A DNA stretch of 64,000 nucleotides from CAJCIW01 sp963833965 (lineage in GTDB: Bacteria; Chlamydiota; Chlamydiia; Chlamydiales; Rhabdochlamydiaceae). The translations under genes were made by a program, and so were the position numbers. Shown here in pieces: positions 52,701 through 60,216 of the stretch. The stretch spans positions 682,001 through 746,000 of the forward strand of contig CAWHZZ010000003.1 of NCBI GenBank assembly GCA_963833965.1. Reading direction: 5' to 3'. Position 1 is the stretch's first letter. Each line of letters starts with the position of its first letter. The notes beneath the pieces are model-generated. The model did not search any database, was not told the origin of the DNA, and saw nothing but the letters and a program-made list of their open reading frames with translations.

Positions 52701-55384
52701 CCGTCTATGCGGAAGGACAGCGCCGCTACATCGAATCGATGTCTGCTTATGCGCGGCAATTCGTCAAACAAATGCCCAAACCGAAGGTTGAGCAGATCGA
52801 AGGGCTCTCGCCTGCGATCGCCATCGAACAAAAAAGCCATGCCGGCAACCCACGCAGCACCATTGGGACGATGACGGAGAGCTACGATTTCTTGCGCCTC
52901 CTCTATGCACATCTAGGAACTGCATTTTGCCCAGAGACAGGAGAGGAAATCCGCACGATCAGCAAGGATTACGTACTCACACGCCTTCTCAATTTGCCGG
53001 AGAGCGCAAAATTGCAGATCCTCTCCCCTCTCACCTTGAAACGCAATGAAAAATTTGAAGAGTTGAAAGAGAAATTGCAACGGCAAGGTTATTTGCGCAT
53101 CCGTTTGAACAACGTCTATTACGAACTCGATCAGGAGATCCCGTTCGACAAGCAGCGCAAAAACGCCCTTTTTCTCGTCATCGATCGTCTCACCGTTTCC
53201 AAAGAGAACAAGAAGCGATTATTCGATGCGATTGACCAAGCATCCAGTTTGTCTGGAGGGACACTTGTCGCCGCCCTCGAAGAAAAAGATCTATTTTTCA
53301 ACCTCTCCTTTGCCGTTGCCAGCACGGGAAAATCTTATCCGCCGATCACGCCGCATACGTTCTCCTTTAACACCGAGCAAGGAATGTGCCTCGATTGCCA
53401 AGGGCTCGGTTTTCAATATGGAGCCGATCTGTCGCGGCATAAAGAGATCATGAAAATGAACTCGACAAGCCTCTTACGCCTGCTCTGGAAAGAAAATCTC
53501 TCCCAAGAGACGCTGTCCGTGTTTCTCGCGTTCCTAAAAAAAGCGAAGATCGAACCCCGAACGCCTTTTTCTGAACTCACCTCAGAGCAATTGCAACTGC
53601 TCTTTTCCGGCGTAAGAGAAGACAATGAAGTGAAAGAGGGCGGTCTCTCATTCAAATGGCGCGGATTCAATTCCGTTCTCGCCTTGCTCGCCAAAAGTTC
53701 CGATCCAGAAATCCGAGAACCGCTCATTCCCCTGCTCGATCAACACCAATGCCTCTCTTGCCAAGGGACAAGGCTCAATCCCCTGGCTCGAAATGTGAAA
53801 ATCCATGGGAGTTCGATCGCCGATTTCTGCCGCCTTTCGATCGATGACGCCGCTGGATTTCTAGAAAAAATCAAACTCTCCAGAGACGACCAACAATTCC
53901 TTGAAGAGACGCTCAAGCAACTGAAGTCGCGACTGCATTTCTTGCGCGCGATCGGCCTCGGCTATCTTTCTCTAGAGCGCAGCGCCCCCACTTTAAGCGG
54001 CGGCGAATCACAGAGGATCCGGCTGGCAAGGCAGCTCGGCAGCGGCCTCACGGGATGCCTCTACGTTCTCGACGAACCGACCATCGGCTTGCACCCTTAC
54101 GACAATGAGCGATTAAACCGCGCTCTTATACAACTCTGCTCTCTCGGCAACACTCTTCTTCTCGTCGAGCACGATCCTCTGACGATCAAACTTGCCGATT
54201 ACATTCTAGATTTTGGGCCCCACGCTGGAAAACAGGGCGGCAAAATCATCGCTCAGGGAACCTTTCAAGAAATTAAGGCCAATCCCCTCTCGCTCACCGG
54301 CCAGTATTTAAGCGGAAAGAAAAAAATTCTTCTTCCCAAAGTTCGACGCTCAGCCAAACATTTTTTAAGCCTTCGCAAAGCCTCTTTGCACAATCTCAAA
54401 AATATCGATGTCGATTTTCCCATCCGCGCGATGACTTGCATCACGGGAGTCTCCGGCTCCGGCAAATCGACACTGCTCAGCGATCTTCTGCAGCCGGCAG
54501 CGCAAGCCGCCTTGCGCGGCAAACGGGGAAGAGCGAAAGGGGCCAAAGAAGTCGCCTATCTCGGAGCTACATTGCAGGGCATGGACGCCTTCGACAAGCT
54601 GCTCGTGCTGGACCAAAACCCGATAGGCCAGACCTTGCGCGCCGACGTCAGCACTTACGTCGATCTGCTTGCGCCGCTCCGCTACTTTTTCGCTTCGCTC
54701 CCGGAAGCCAAAGCGCGAGGTCTTGCCCCCAAGCATTTCAGCTTCAATCACCGCAAAGGCATGTGTACCACGTGCTGGGGCCTCGGCACGCGCAACATTT
54801 CGTTGCAATTTCTTCCTCCTGTCAAAGTCGTTTGCGAATCTTGCCATGGCTACCGGCTCAACCCTCTCAGCCTGAAAGTGACGACGAAGGGCAAGCACCT
54901 CGGCGCCATTTTGCAAATGAGCGTCGAAGAAGCCCTCTCCTTCCTCCCGCCTATTCCTAAAGTGGTCCGGATTTTAGAGACGCTGATCTCCGTTGGGCTC
55001 GGCTATTTGCAACTCGGCCAAGAGATCGCCACTCTATCGGGGGGTGAAGCGCAGCGGATGCGCCTCTCTAGAGAATTGGCCAAGCGCTCATCTGGCAGCA
55101 CACTTTATCTGTTCGATGAACCTACCGTCGGCCTGCACACGGAGGACATCGTCAAACTCCTTCAAATCTTCGATCAACTTGTCGAGCTCGGCAATACAGT
55201 GATCATCATCGAACACAACCTCGATCTGATTTCCGCTGCCGATCACCTCATCGATATGGGTCCCGGCAGCGGCCCAAACGGCGGACAAATCGTCGCCGCC
55301 GGCACCCCAGAAGAGGTTTCTCGCGATCCAAAATCCCTCACCGCTCCCTATTTGCGAGAACACTTAAAGTTTTTAAAGAGTTGA
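49712..55384 (+). CDS. uvrA: Double-length excinuclease ABC subunit A
   Basis: 1890 residues, about twice the usual 940. UvrA recognises bulky DNA lesions with UvrB. Two complete UvrA units are fused head to tail: Walker A sites GVSGSGKSS at 33, about 636, GPSGSGKSS at about 983, and GVSGSGKST at about 1578. The four ABC signatures (LSGGESQR or LSGGEAQR) are at about 487, 826, 1427 and 1775. Zinc-finger pairs occur in both halves (CPTCQGLG/CPDCQGQ; CPHCSG/CEYCKGQ; CLDCQGLG/CLSCQGT; CTTCWGLG/CESCHGY). Since UvrA works as a dimer, the fusion is a covalent dimer. This form is known in chlamydiae. The halves differ too much to be an assembly duplication. Confidence 0.98.
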   Translation: MSEPQIVLKKVKVHNLKGVDLVLNHNELIVFTGVSGSGKSSLAFDTIYIEGQRRYVESLSTYARRHLGDLAKPDAELISGISPTIAIEQKTAGRNPRSTVGTMTGIYDFMRVLFARIGIAHCPISGEVVTPQSAEQILRTIRELPEGTRLILLAPFAKNKKGEFKDDFAELVRKGFTRVRLDGKMIDLSEEVKIDGKVAHDIDIVIDRLSVRPEEDNRLAEAVNQALENGQGLMSILEVDNGKETLFSQHAFSPKSGLSYGPLEPSDFSFNHPSGMCPTCQGLGVIQEFDLQRIINPDLSIAEDCCLIASSYKTVRYGNIFDNLARLYGFDVNAPWKKLPEKAKKVYLYGTEKKWTEMRFVHPHKRSRWTEYVQWRGVLFEAKERFNQAQSDLYRAKMKELMQESICPDCQGQKIRPYPAATTVGKKRIAEITAMAVDDALQFFQKLTLAKNEKIIAEELLKEIVQRLQFLNGVGLYYLSLDRTAPTLSGGESQRVRLASQIGSGLVGATYVLDEPSIGLHPRDNHKLLQTLKSLRDKGNTVIVVEHDEETIRSADTIVDVGPLAGQFGGNIIVKGTLRDLLASPDSVTGAYLSGKKQIAVPKRRSADGELKIEKASHHNLKKIDVEIPLKVLVAVTGVSGSGKSSLITDTLYPALSNHLHHAQLPIGKHKAIRGIDQVDKVIAIDQTPIGRTPRSNPATFIKLFDEIRDLFSNLPESVAQGYKAGRFSFNVKEGSCPHCSGMGMIKIDMDFMEDEWVPCEYCKGQRFDDNTLSILYRGKNIFEILQMTVAEGQEFFSAIPHLKTKLDTLMDVGLDYIRLGQPSPTLSGGEAQRIKLAKELSRPSSGNTLYILDEPTTGLHFHDIKKLIDVLQKLVERGNTVLVIEHNMDFVKTADWVIDLGPEGGRFGGEVVAVGTPEKIAKFKTPTGEALKAALKPITHLPASRPPSIRQPLQSILVEGARQNNLKGIDVQIPRGKITLCTGPSGSGKSSFAFETVYAEGQRRYIESMSAYARQFVKQMPKPKVEQIEGLSPAIAIEQKSHAGNPRSTIGTMTESYDFLRLLYAHLGTAFCPETGEEIRTISKDYVLTRLLNLPESAKLQILSPLTLKRNEKFEELKEKLQRQGYLRIRLNNVYYELDQEIPFDKQRKNALFLVIDRLTVSKENKKRLFDAIDQASSLSGGTLVAALEEKDLFFNLSFAVASTGKSYPPITPHTFSFNTEQGMCLDCQGLGFQYGADLSRHKEIMKMNSTSLLRLLWKENLSQETLSVFLAFLKKAKIEPRTPFSELTSEQLQLLFSGVREDNEVKEGGLSFKWRGFNSVLALLAKSSDPEIREPLIPLLDQHQCLSCQGTRLNPLARNVKIHGSSIADFCRLSIDDAAGFLEKIKLSRDDQQFLEETLKQLKSRLHFLRAIGLGYLSLERSAPTLSGGESQRIRLARQLGSGLTGCLYVLDEPTIGLHPYDNERLNRALIQLCSLGNTLLLVEHDPLTIKLADYILDFGPHAGKQGGKIIAQGTFQEIKANPLSLTGQYLSGKKKILLPKVRRSAKHFLSLRKASLHNLKNIDVDFPIRAMTCITGVSGSGKSTLLSDLLQPAAQAALRGKRGRAKGAKEVAYLGATLQGMDAFDKLLVLDQNPIGQTLRADVSTYVDLLAPLRYFFASLPEAKARGLAPKHFSFNHRKGMCTTCWGLGTRNISLQFLPPVKVVCESCHGYRLNPLSLKVTTKGKHLGAILQMSVEEALSFLPPIPKVVRILETLISVGLGYLQLGQEIATLSGGEAQRMRLSRELAKRSSGSTLYLFDEPTVGLHTEDIVKLLQIFDQLVELGNTVIIIEHNLDLISAADHLIDMGPGSGPNGGQIVAAGTPEEVSRDPKSLTAPYLREHLKFLKS

Positions 55385-55415
55385 ATTCTGTGTCAACTTC
55401 CATTAAAACGAGGTT

Positions 55416-56618
55416 ATGGATGACTTAATCGATTTTTTAAAAAAAACCAAACTTTTCCACAATCTGACCGAAGAAGAGCTCCGCCTCTTGCTTCCTTTAG
55501 CACGGCGCGCGACTTATGAAAAGGATGCTTACATCGTCAGAGAAGGCGAACAAGGCGACGAACTCTTTCTGATCCAGTCAGGAGAAGTGGAAATTTTAAA
55601 GAGAGACAAAGAACTTCACACCGATTATCGACTCGCTTTGCTTCATGAAGATGACTCGTTTGGGGAGATGGCGATTTTGGGAGCGCAAACGCGCATGAGT
55701 TCAGCAAAAGCTCTTGAGAAAACCCTGATCGTGATCTTACATTTAAAAGACTTGAAAACCCTCGCAGACAAATCTCCTGTCTTTTCCAAGCTCTTCTCGA
55801 ATTTGGCGCATAAAAGCGTAAAACGCCTCGAATCGGCAAATCAATCGACCATCAATTCTCTTAAAGAAGAGATGCGCCTGACCAAGGCCCATGACCAGAT
55901 GGCACGCTTCATCATCTACCTCTTCATCTTTCTCACCGCATTTGTCTACGCCCTAAAATTTTTTGAGAAGTACGATTCTTATACAGCGGTCACCCAGATC
56001 GTGGTTTCGATATTCATCATCAGCTTCGGAGTCTTCGGCATCATCATGATCAAGTACAGCGGCTACCCACTCGAGTTTTACGGTCTCACGATGAAAAATT
56101 GGAAAAAAAATCTGGGTGAGTCGATCCTATTTACCCTCCCCCTTCTCCTCGGCATGATCCCCTTTAAATGGATGTTGATTAAAACAATTCCAGAATTCCA
56201 CGACCTCACAGTCTTCCCATCGAGCAAACAGCCCCAGCATTCGTTTTTATTCAAAGCCTTTGATCATCTCTTCGGCAAACCCCAAAAAGAAATGCATATC
56301 CAGGCCTTATTGATTTTTTACGTCGCTCTAGTCCCCTTGCAAGAATTTATCGCCAGAGGCTGTTTGCAAAGCGCACTACGCAACTTTTTCCGCTCTCCCT
56401 ACCGCGTATTTTGGTCGATCTTTGCCTCCAATCTACTCTTTGGACTCTTTCACGGGATGAAGTCATTTACCTTCGCTTTCAGCGCATTCTGCTTTGGCCT
56501 TTTTTGGGGGTGGATGTACGAACGCCAAAACAGCCTCGTCGGACCCATCGTTTCCCACGCCTTAATCGGCATTTGGGCATTCGGCGTCCTTAATTATCAA
56601 AGCGTCCTAATTCATTAA
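55416..56618 (+). CDS. Cyclic-nucleotide-binding domain fused to a CPBP-type membrane protease-like domain
   Basis: 400 residues. Residues 10-135 form a cNMP-binding beta roll (LFHNLTEEELRLLLPLA, YIVREGEQGDELFLIQSG, DSFGEMAILG). The phosphate cassette lacks a full RxSSAR-type motif but has RMSSAKAL in its place. A helical linker (140-165) leads to about seven membrane helices. The last part carries CPBP/CAAX-protease motifs: VPLQEFIARGCLQSAL (first Glu of EExxxR replaced by Gln), FGLFHGMKSF and VSHALIG. Such fusions would put a membrane protease or docking protein under nucleotide control. Ligand unknown. Confidence 0.82.
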   Translation: MDDLIDFLKKTKLFHNLTEEELRLLLPLARRATYEKDAYIVREGEQGDELFLIQSGEVEILKRDKELHTDYRLALLHEDDSFGEMAILGAQTRMSSAKALEKTLIVILHLKDLKTLADKSPVFSKLFSNLAHKSVKRLESANQSTINSLKEEMRLTKAHDQMARFIIYLFIFLTAFVYALKFFEKYDSYTAVTQIVVSIFIISFGVFGIIMIKYSGYPLEFYGLTMKNWKKNLGESILFTLPLLLGMIPFKWMLIKTIPEFHDLTVFPSSKQPQHSFLFKAFDHLFGKPQKEMHIQALLIFYVALVPLQEFIARGCLQSALRNFFRSPYRVFWSIFASNLLFGLFHGMKSFTFAFSAFCFGLFWGWMYERQNSLVGPIVSHALIGIWAFGVLNYQSVLIH

Positions 56619-56628
56619 TGGGGTTATC

Positions 56629-56994
56629 ATGAGCCGGATTGTCTCAAAAAAACGCGCGAAAGCGATCTCCGTCGCCCTCTTCCTCATCGGCCTTGCCATC
56701 ATCGCCTACCTGAAGGCCTGGTGGCCTGGAATCATGCTCGCCGTCGGTATCCCCTTGGCCATCCGGCAATACCTCTTGGGCCGCCATTACGACATGGGCG
56801 TGACGCTATTTGTCTTCATCGGCGTCTTCGTCACCGTCCAATTCAACATCTCTTGGGAAATCCTCTTGCCCGTCCTGTTCGCCTTGGGCGGCATCTACAT
56901 CCTCTTCCGCGAATATCTAGAAAGCAAGGAAGAGCCCCTGGAAGAGGAAGAAGAAGACATCAACAAAGAGATCGAAGAAGATCAGCACAAGTAA
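56629..56994 (+). CDS. Small membrane protein with acidic tail
   Basis: 121 residues, 10 bases after the cNMP/CPBP gene and probably cotranscribed. Three closely spaced hydrophobic segments (about 12-28, 31-46, 60-93) and a very acidic cytoplasmic tail (EEPLEEEEEDINKEIEED). No family recognised. A likely accessory subunit or adaptor of the upstream membrane protein, by position only. Confidence 0.7.
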   Translation: MSRIVSKKRAKAISVALFLIGLAIIAYLKAWWPGIMLAVGIPLAIRQYLLGRHYDMGVTLFVFIGVFVTVQFNISWEILLPVLFALGGIYILFREYLESKEEPLEEEEEDINKEIEEDQHK

Positions 56995-57027
56995 CTGAAA
57001 AACAATTACTTAGAATCTACCTTGACC

Positions 57028-57051
57028 AATGATAGCAGAAATGCTATCATT
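57028..57051. promoter_or_regulatory. Perfect palindrome, candidate hicAB operator
   Basis: AATGATAGCA-GAAA-TGCTATCATT, a perfect 10-base inverted repeat ending 5 bases before the hicA ATG. HicB antitoxins repress their operons by binding such palindromes. It could alternatively form an RNA hairpin over the hicA start. Confidence 0.65.
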
Positions 57052-57056
57052 AGTTC

Positions 57057-57287
57057 ATGAGTAAATTAGAGAAGCTAATTGAGAAGGTGTTGAATGGAAA
57101 AAACATCTCTTACGATGAAGCGGAAAATTTATTATTAAACTTGGGGTTCTCACTAAAAATTAGTTCCTCTCACCACATCTTCAGAAAAACTCAATATCCT
57201 CGGGTTATTTCAATTAAAAAAAGAGCCCAGCTATTGAGGTATCAGACAGATGATTTAAAGGAGGTTTTAAAAGATCATGGATACTAA
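57057..57287 (+). CDS. hicA: HicA-family mRNA interferase toxin
   Basis: 76 residues. HicA cleaves mRNA. The dsRBD-like fold is visible: ISYDEAENLLLNLGFSLKIS, with the catalytic His in SSSHHIFRKTQYPRVISI, and a final QTDDLKEVLKDHGY helix. The order is toxin first. The antitoxin gene overlaps its end by 11 bases, and a perfect palindrome precedes the start. Confidence 0.88.
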   Translation: MSKLEKLIEKVLNGKNISYDEAENLLLNLGFSLKISSSHHIFRKTQYPRVISIKKRAQLLRYQTDDLKEVLKDHGY

Positions 57288-57657
57288 AAAGAATTTAAAA
57301 TATTATCTCAACCTTAATTGGTCATACACAATTGAACAAGATTCTCACAAAGGCAAGAAGTTCTATATCATCCGTGTCAATGAGCTTCCCGGAGTATGTA
57401 CAGATGCGAGCACTATAGAAAAAGGGATGGAAGAAATAAAAGATGCTATTGCGGGAGCTATTGAATTGTATTTGGAACAAGGAGATCCCATTCCTGAACC
57501 TATCAATAAAGAAGAATTTAAAGGGAAAATCGCCTACAGAACTACAAGTGAAAGGCATTACAATCTAGCAAAGCTGGCTCAACAAAAGCACGTTTCAATG
57601 AACAAAGCTTTGGATATGGTTTTTGATGCTGGGTTTCAGCAATTGCGTGCTCACTAA
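57277..57657 (+). CDS. hicB: HicB-family antitoxin
   Basis: 126 residues. The N-terminal partial RNase-H fold reads YTIEQDSHKGKKFYIIRVNE, LPGVCTDASTIEKGMEEI and AGAIELYLEQGDPIPEP, typical of HicB. The C-terminal half (YNLAKLAQQKHVSMNKALDM) is a ribbon-helix-helix DNA-binding element. It neutralises HicA and represses the operon. It overlaps hicA by 11 bases. Confidence 0.88.
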   Translation: MDTKKNLKYYLNLNWSYTIEQDSHKGKKFYIIRVNELPGVCTDASTIEKGMEEIKDAIAGAIELYLEQGDPIPEPINKEEFKGKIAYRTTSERHYNLAKLAQQKHVSMNKALDMVFDAGFQQLRAH

Positions 57658-57780
57658 AAATAATCAAGGCGCATCGCGGTATTGTTGCGTAATTTTTTCA
57701 TAGAGAAAAAATTCACATTTCAAGCTGTAGCTGTAAATACTTCACGAATGAGGTAAGCAATGTCAGTAAAAGGCGTTTCC

Positions 57781-57871
57781 CGCAAGTTGATACAACCCCC
57801 GCAAAAAGAATTCGAAAATCGGCTCAAAAGAACCGTAAAATCGACAGAAACCAATTTCGCAGATTGGCTCT
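57781..57871 (+). repeat. Solitary right end of the IS630-type element
   Basis: 91 bases matching 45006-45096 at 88 positions, from CGCAAGTTGATACAACCCCC to GGCTCT. Only the right arm of the subterminal hairpin and the right terminal repeat are present; no left end or transposase follows. Base 57870-57872 (on the minus strand TAG) is the stop of the TPR gene, so two of three stop bases are IS sequence. The 120 bases before it hold nothing recognised. Confidence 0.88.
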
Positions 57872-59057
57872 AAGCGTTGAGGGTTGATTTGGGTCTGGTC
57901 ATCCATCGAATTGAAGCCATGTAGTTTTGCGCCTCTAAATATTGTTGATTCAGCGGAGGCACTTTATCAAAATGTTCCTCCGCCTTAGCAAAATTTCCTT
58001 CCTTAAAAAATAGATCACCTATGCTGAAATGTGCATGCACGAATTCTGGATGATACGTGGGGACGTTGTGATAATGTTTGCTCGCCTCTAATAAATTATC
58101 TAGCACCACATAACAATTTCCGATTTTGTATTGCGCTTCTCCATATAAATGGTGGGTCTCGGATACATTCAGGAAATGTTTGATTGCCGAATTGTATCGA
58201 AGAGTGTCGAAGTTGCACTGACCATGATAGAATTGGGCGTAGGCGAACTCGATGGGAGAGCTCTGCTTCACATTGCGAAAGTGTTCTTTGGCTTTCGAAT
58301 GATTCCCTTGTTTAAAAAGACAAAGTCCAATTTTAAATTCAGCTTTGTCAAGGAAAGAACTGCATTGAGGCACTTGTAAATAGTGCTTTTTTGCAGTTTC
58401 ATAATCTGTTTTAATTTCGAAACAGAGCCCGATGTAGTACTCACCTTCATCAAACTTAGGGTGGGATTTGGCGACTCGACTGAAATGCTCGATGGCCAAT
58501 GAGTATTCGGCATTATCCATGTATTTCTTTGCCTGCTCGAAAATGGCATCGTCAGGATGAGATTGACTCGGAATCGGGAACTGGGAAGGTTGCGTCTTAT
58601 TTACTTTCAGCGAATTGAATTCATATTGGGAGGAAGGAGCAAAGAGGATCGGCCTTGCAGGAAGAGGGGCGGTGCTTGGAATGATTGGCTTTGCCCCGTT
58701 CAAAGGTGAATTGGCACGCGAGATCATTATCAAGGTATTAGCGGCGGTATTCAATAACAGTAGCTCCAAAATTGGATTCGAATCACTGACTGCTGAAACA
58801 TTGGACTGTGTAGCGGTCGAGAGGATAGTGATCGGAACCAATATTCTGTTGTTCATTCCCCTTTTGGAAGACTTGTCATTTATGGGTACAGCTGGGAGCG
58901 GGACTACGATGGGAATCACCGTTGGTTGGTTGAGTGGAGAAACGTTGTATTTCACTCTTTTTTGCACACGTGCGCCATCTGCATCAGAAGCATTGCTACC
59001 ATCGAAAGGCCTTTTTAATGGAGTCGCCGTAAAAGCACTTGTGGATTCAATGCTCAT
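57870..59057 (-). CDS. TPR-repeat protein with disordered N-terminus, candidate effector
   Basis: 395 residues. Residues 1-165 are low-complexity (Ser/Pro/Val-rich) with a basic VQKRVKYN patch preceded by LKRPF, a possible nuclear-localisation-like signal. Residues 170-390 are six or so TPR/Sel1-like units of about 34 residues: AIFEQAKKYMDNAEYSLAIE, FSRVAKSHPKFDEGEYYIGL, HYLQVPQCSSFLDKAEFKIG, and so on. No signal peptide or enzyme domain. The C-terminus ends inside an IS remnant, so the protein may be shortened. Likely binds partner proteins. Confidence 0.82.
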   Translation of the reverse strand: MSIESTSAFTATPLKRPFDGSNASDADGARVQKRVKYNVSPLNQPTVIPIVVPLPAVPINDKSSKRGMNNRILVPITILSTATQSNVSAVSDSNPILELLLLNTAANTLIMISRANSPLNGAKPIIPSTAPLPARPILFAPSSQYEFNSLKVNKTQPSQFPIPSQSHPDDAIFEQAKKYMDNAEYSLAIEHFSRVAKSHPKFDEGEYYIGLCFEIKTDYETAKKHYLQVPQCSSFLDKAEFKIGLCLFKQGNHSKAKEHFRNVKQSSPIEFAYAQFYHGQCNFDTLRYNSAIKHFLNVSETHHLYGEAQYKIGNCYVVLDNLLEASKHYHNVPTYHPEFVHAHFSIGDLFFKEGNFAKAEEHFDKVPPLNQQYLEAQNYMASIRWMTRPKSTLNA

Positions 59058-59085
59058 TTTCCTCTAATCATTCAGGATTTCAGCA

Positions 59086-60093
59086 CTAAAGATAATCAAG
59101 CCGCATGGCTTTGCGCACTTGGCGCAATGTCTCAGAGGCGACGGCGTTGGCGCGCTCTGTGCCTTTGAACAAGATTTGCATCACGTGCTGAGGATCTTTA
59201 GCGAATTCTTCCCGTTTTTTTCGAATGGGTTCCAGGAAAGCTTGAAGAGCGTCGAGCAGGCGTTTTTTGACGATAGAATCTCCGAGCCCGCCGCGCTGAT
59301 AATGGGCCTTCATCTCTTCTAATCCCGCAACATCAGCATCAAAGACGTCCAAATAAGTGAAGACGGGATTGCCTTCGACTTTGCCTGGATCCTCGACGCG
59401 CAGGTGGCCGGGATCGGTGTACATCCCCTTCACTTTCTTTGCGACGGCGTCGGCGGTGTCGCCGAGGTAGATGCAGTTACCGAGCGACTTGCTCATCTTG
59501 GCCTTTCCGTCCGTGCCGGGAAGGCGTGCCATTTTGGGGATCACGGCCTTGCATTCGACAAGCACCTCAGCTTTGTAGATGCGATTGAAATGGCGGACGA
59601 TCTCGTTGGTCTGCTCAATCATCGGCAGCTGATCTTCGCCGACGGGGACAATATCGGCCTTAAAGGCGGTGATATCGGCAGCTTGGCTGACGGGATAGAC
59701 CATAAATCCTGCAGGGACGCTCTCGCCGTAGCCTTTCTGGACGATCTCTTGTTTGACTGTTGGGTTATGTTTCAGGCGATTCCATGTCACTAAGTTCAAA
59801 TAGTAGATCGTCAGCTCAAAAAGCGCAGGGATGAGCGACTGGATTAAAATCGTCGACTTAGTTGGGTCAATGCCGACGGCCAGATAATCGAGGGCAACTT
59901 GCAGGATATTTTCGCGGACTTTTTCTGGCTGCTCATAATTGTCGGTCAGCGCCTGCACATCGGCGATCATGACGAACTGCTCGCAGCTATCCTGCAGTTC
60001 GACGCGATTTTTGAGCGAGCCGACATAATGCCCGAGGTGCAGGGCACCCGATGGCCTATCGCCTGTCAAAATGACTTTTTTCTGAGGAGTCAT
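59086..60093 (-). CDS. trpS: Tryptophanyl-tRNA synthetase
   Basis: Start ATG 60093 (MTPQKKVILTGDRPSG); 335 residues. Class I synthetase: the HIGH-type GALHLGHYVGSLKN and the KMSKS motif GKAMKSKS-like region reads DGKAMKS written here as KAKMSKSLGNCIYL. QEIVQKGYGESVPAGFMVYP and VPVGEDQLPMIEQTNEIVRH are also typical. Normal length for bacterial TrpRS. A stand-alone gene. Confidence 0.96.
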   Translation of the reverse strand: MTPQKKVILTGDRPSGALHLGHYVGSLKNRVELQDSCEQFVMIADVQALTDNYEQPEKVRENILQVALDYLAVGIDPTKSTILIQSLIPALFELTIYYLNLVTWNRLKHNPTVKQEIVQKGYGESVPAGFMVYPVSQAADITAFKADIVPVGEDQLPMIEQTNEIVRHFNRIYKAEVLVECKAVIPKMARLPGTDGKAKMSKSLGNCIYLGDTADAVAKKVKGMYTDPGHLRVEDPGKVEGNPVFTYLDVFDADVAGLEEMKAHYQRGGLGDSIVKKRLLDALQAFLEPIRKKREEFAKDPQHVMQILFKGTERANAVASETLRQVRKAMRLDYL

Positions 60094-60216
60094 ACGAAGA
60101 ATGTTGCCTCTTTCCTCATAAAAAATCAATTACAGACCTCCTGCATAACCTCATTCACCTGCTAAAATCGCCCTTTTCTCGGGGTTTTTCAAGTAAAGCA
60201 GGTTATACAAGAGGTC

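Noticed and set aside
49712..55384. Possible assembly duplication of uvrA
   Set aside because: The two halves differ throughout in sequence while keeping motifs, and double-length UvrA is known in chlamydiae.
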